From positions 22,039,632-22,103,631 of the forward strand of contig NC_091938.1 in NCBI RefSeq assembly GCF_041260155.1: DNA of 64,000 nt, read 5' to 3'. How positions within the stretch are numbered: position 1 is the first letter of the stretch; each line of letters opens with the position of its first letter. The stretch comes from Ptychodera flava (taxonomy: Eukaryota > Hemichordata > Enteropneusta > Ptychoderidae). The translations under genes were made by a program, and so were the position numbers. Below are positions 63,599-64,000 of this stretch, one piece after another. Under the pieces are notes generated by a model. That model saw nothing but the letters and a program-made list of their open reading frames with translations, did no database searches and was not told the DNA's origin.

Positions 63599-64000
63599 CA
63601 GAGACACACACACAGACACACAGACACAAAGAGACCACAGAGTAATATCATAGACAGAGTGGCAACAGCTATTGTTTAAGGCGTGAAGCGGTCACATAAG
63701 CAATCCATGTTTGCCTCGCCTCGCGAAGCTCTTGGCTCTCTTTTCCGAAGAGTGCCGACCATGCACCCTTCGGTAATTTTCGGATTTTCACCAATTGTTA
63801 AGCGAAAGTATGTTCGACAAAGCTTGTGTTGTTGTTGTCGTGTGGTGCTGATCGGAATTGATGTGCTGGCGAAAACGGGAGTGTTTTGAGCTTCAGGAAA
63901 GTGGGTTTTACCGTTTTAAAAATTCCTCTCATATTTTTATGAATATATAATGAGTGTGTTTGAACCAAATTTGAAAGTCTTTTATCGATACTGTCTGGTT

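Overview
This is a window of an animal nuclear genome. Genes are split into many short exons with GT-AG introns, about a third of the sequence is recognisable repeats, and there are long microsatellites. The protein set (a JMJD4-type oxygenase, NOP58, a JHAMT-like methyltransferase and a protein with PP1-inhibitor-like motifs) together with many small TTAA-flanked MITEs suggests a marine invertebrate deuterostome such as a hemichordate or cephalochordate. That assignment is inference; no ribosomal or mitochondrial marker is present.

Layout. Positions 1-640 hold a minisatellite and the left edge of JMJD4. JMJD4 (minus, about 636-3891, C-terminus off the window) and NOP58 (plus, 4309-17035, 14 exons) are divergent and share a compact promoter with a perfect cAMP-response palindrome. 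NOP58 introns carry at least ten box C/D snoRNA candidates plus one degenerate copy, in three paralogous families. Guide segments of two families match 18S rRNA. NOP58 is itself a core C/D snoRNP protein. NOP58 intron 12 contains a 148-bp tandem array split by a hAT-like insertion. Next are a short single-pass membrane protein gene (minus, 18830-20330) and a four-exon SAM methyltransferase (minus, 22978-25492).

Positions 26-34 kb are mostly nested mobile elements: fold-backs, a composite element with 9-bp target duplications, a TTA-flanked 1.6-kb element and TTAA-flanked MITEs. From 36.2 to 47.4 kb a minus-strand gene of at least nine exons with matching phases encodes a long acidic, Ser-rich protein. 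It carries seven copies of a basic-basic-x-Thr-Pro motif, several reading TPA-x-L, which is the signature of the PP1 inhibitors I-1 and DARPP-32. Vertebrate members have one copy. This is the most unusual gene in the window.

Positions 47.4-64 kb show no confidently recognised gene, only one exon-like segment near 51.5 kb, more MITEs (49.1, 52.9, 59.2, 60.5 kb), a second TTA-flanked element with five 180-bp repeats (54.2-55.9 kb) and long GA/AT microsatellites.

Exon boundaries were read by eye from splice signals, phase continuity and remembered family sequences. rRNA matches and family names are from memory and were not searched.
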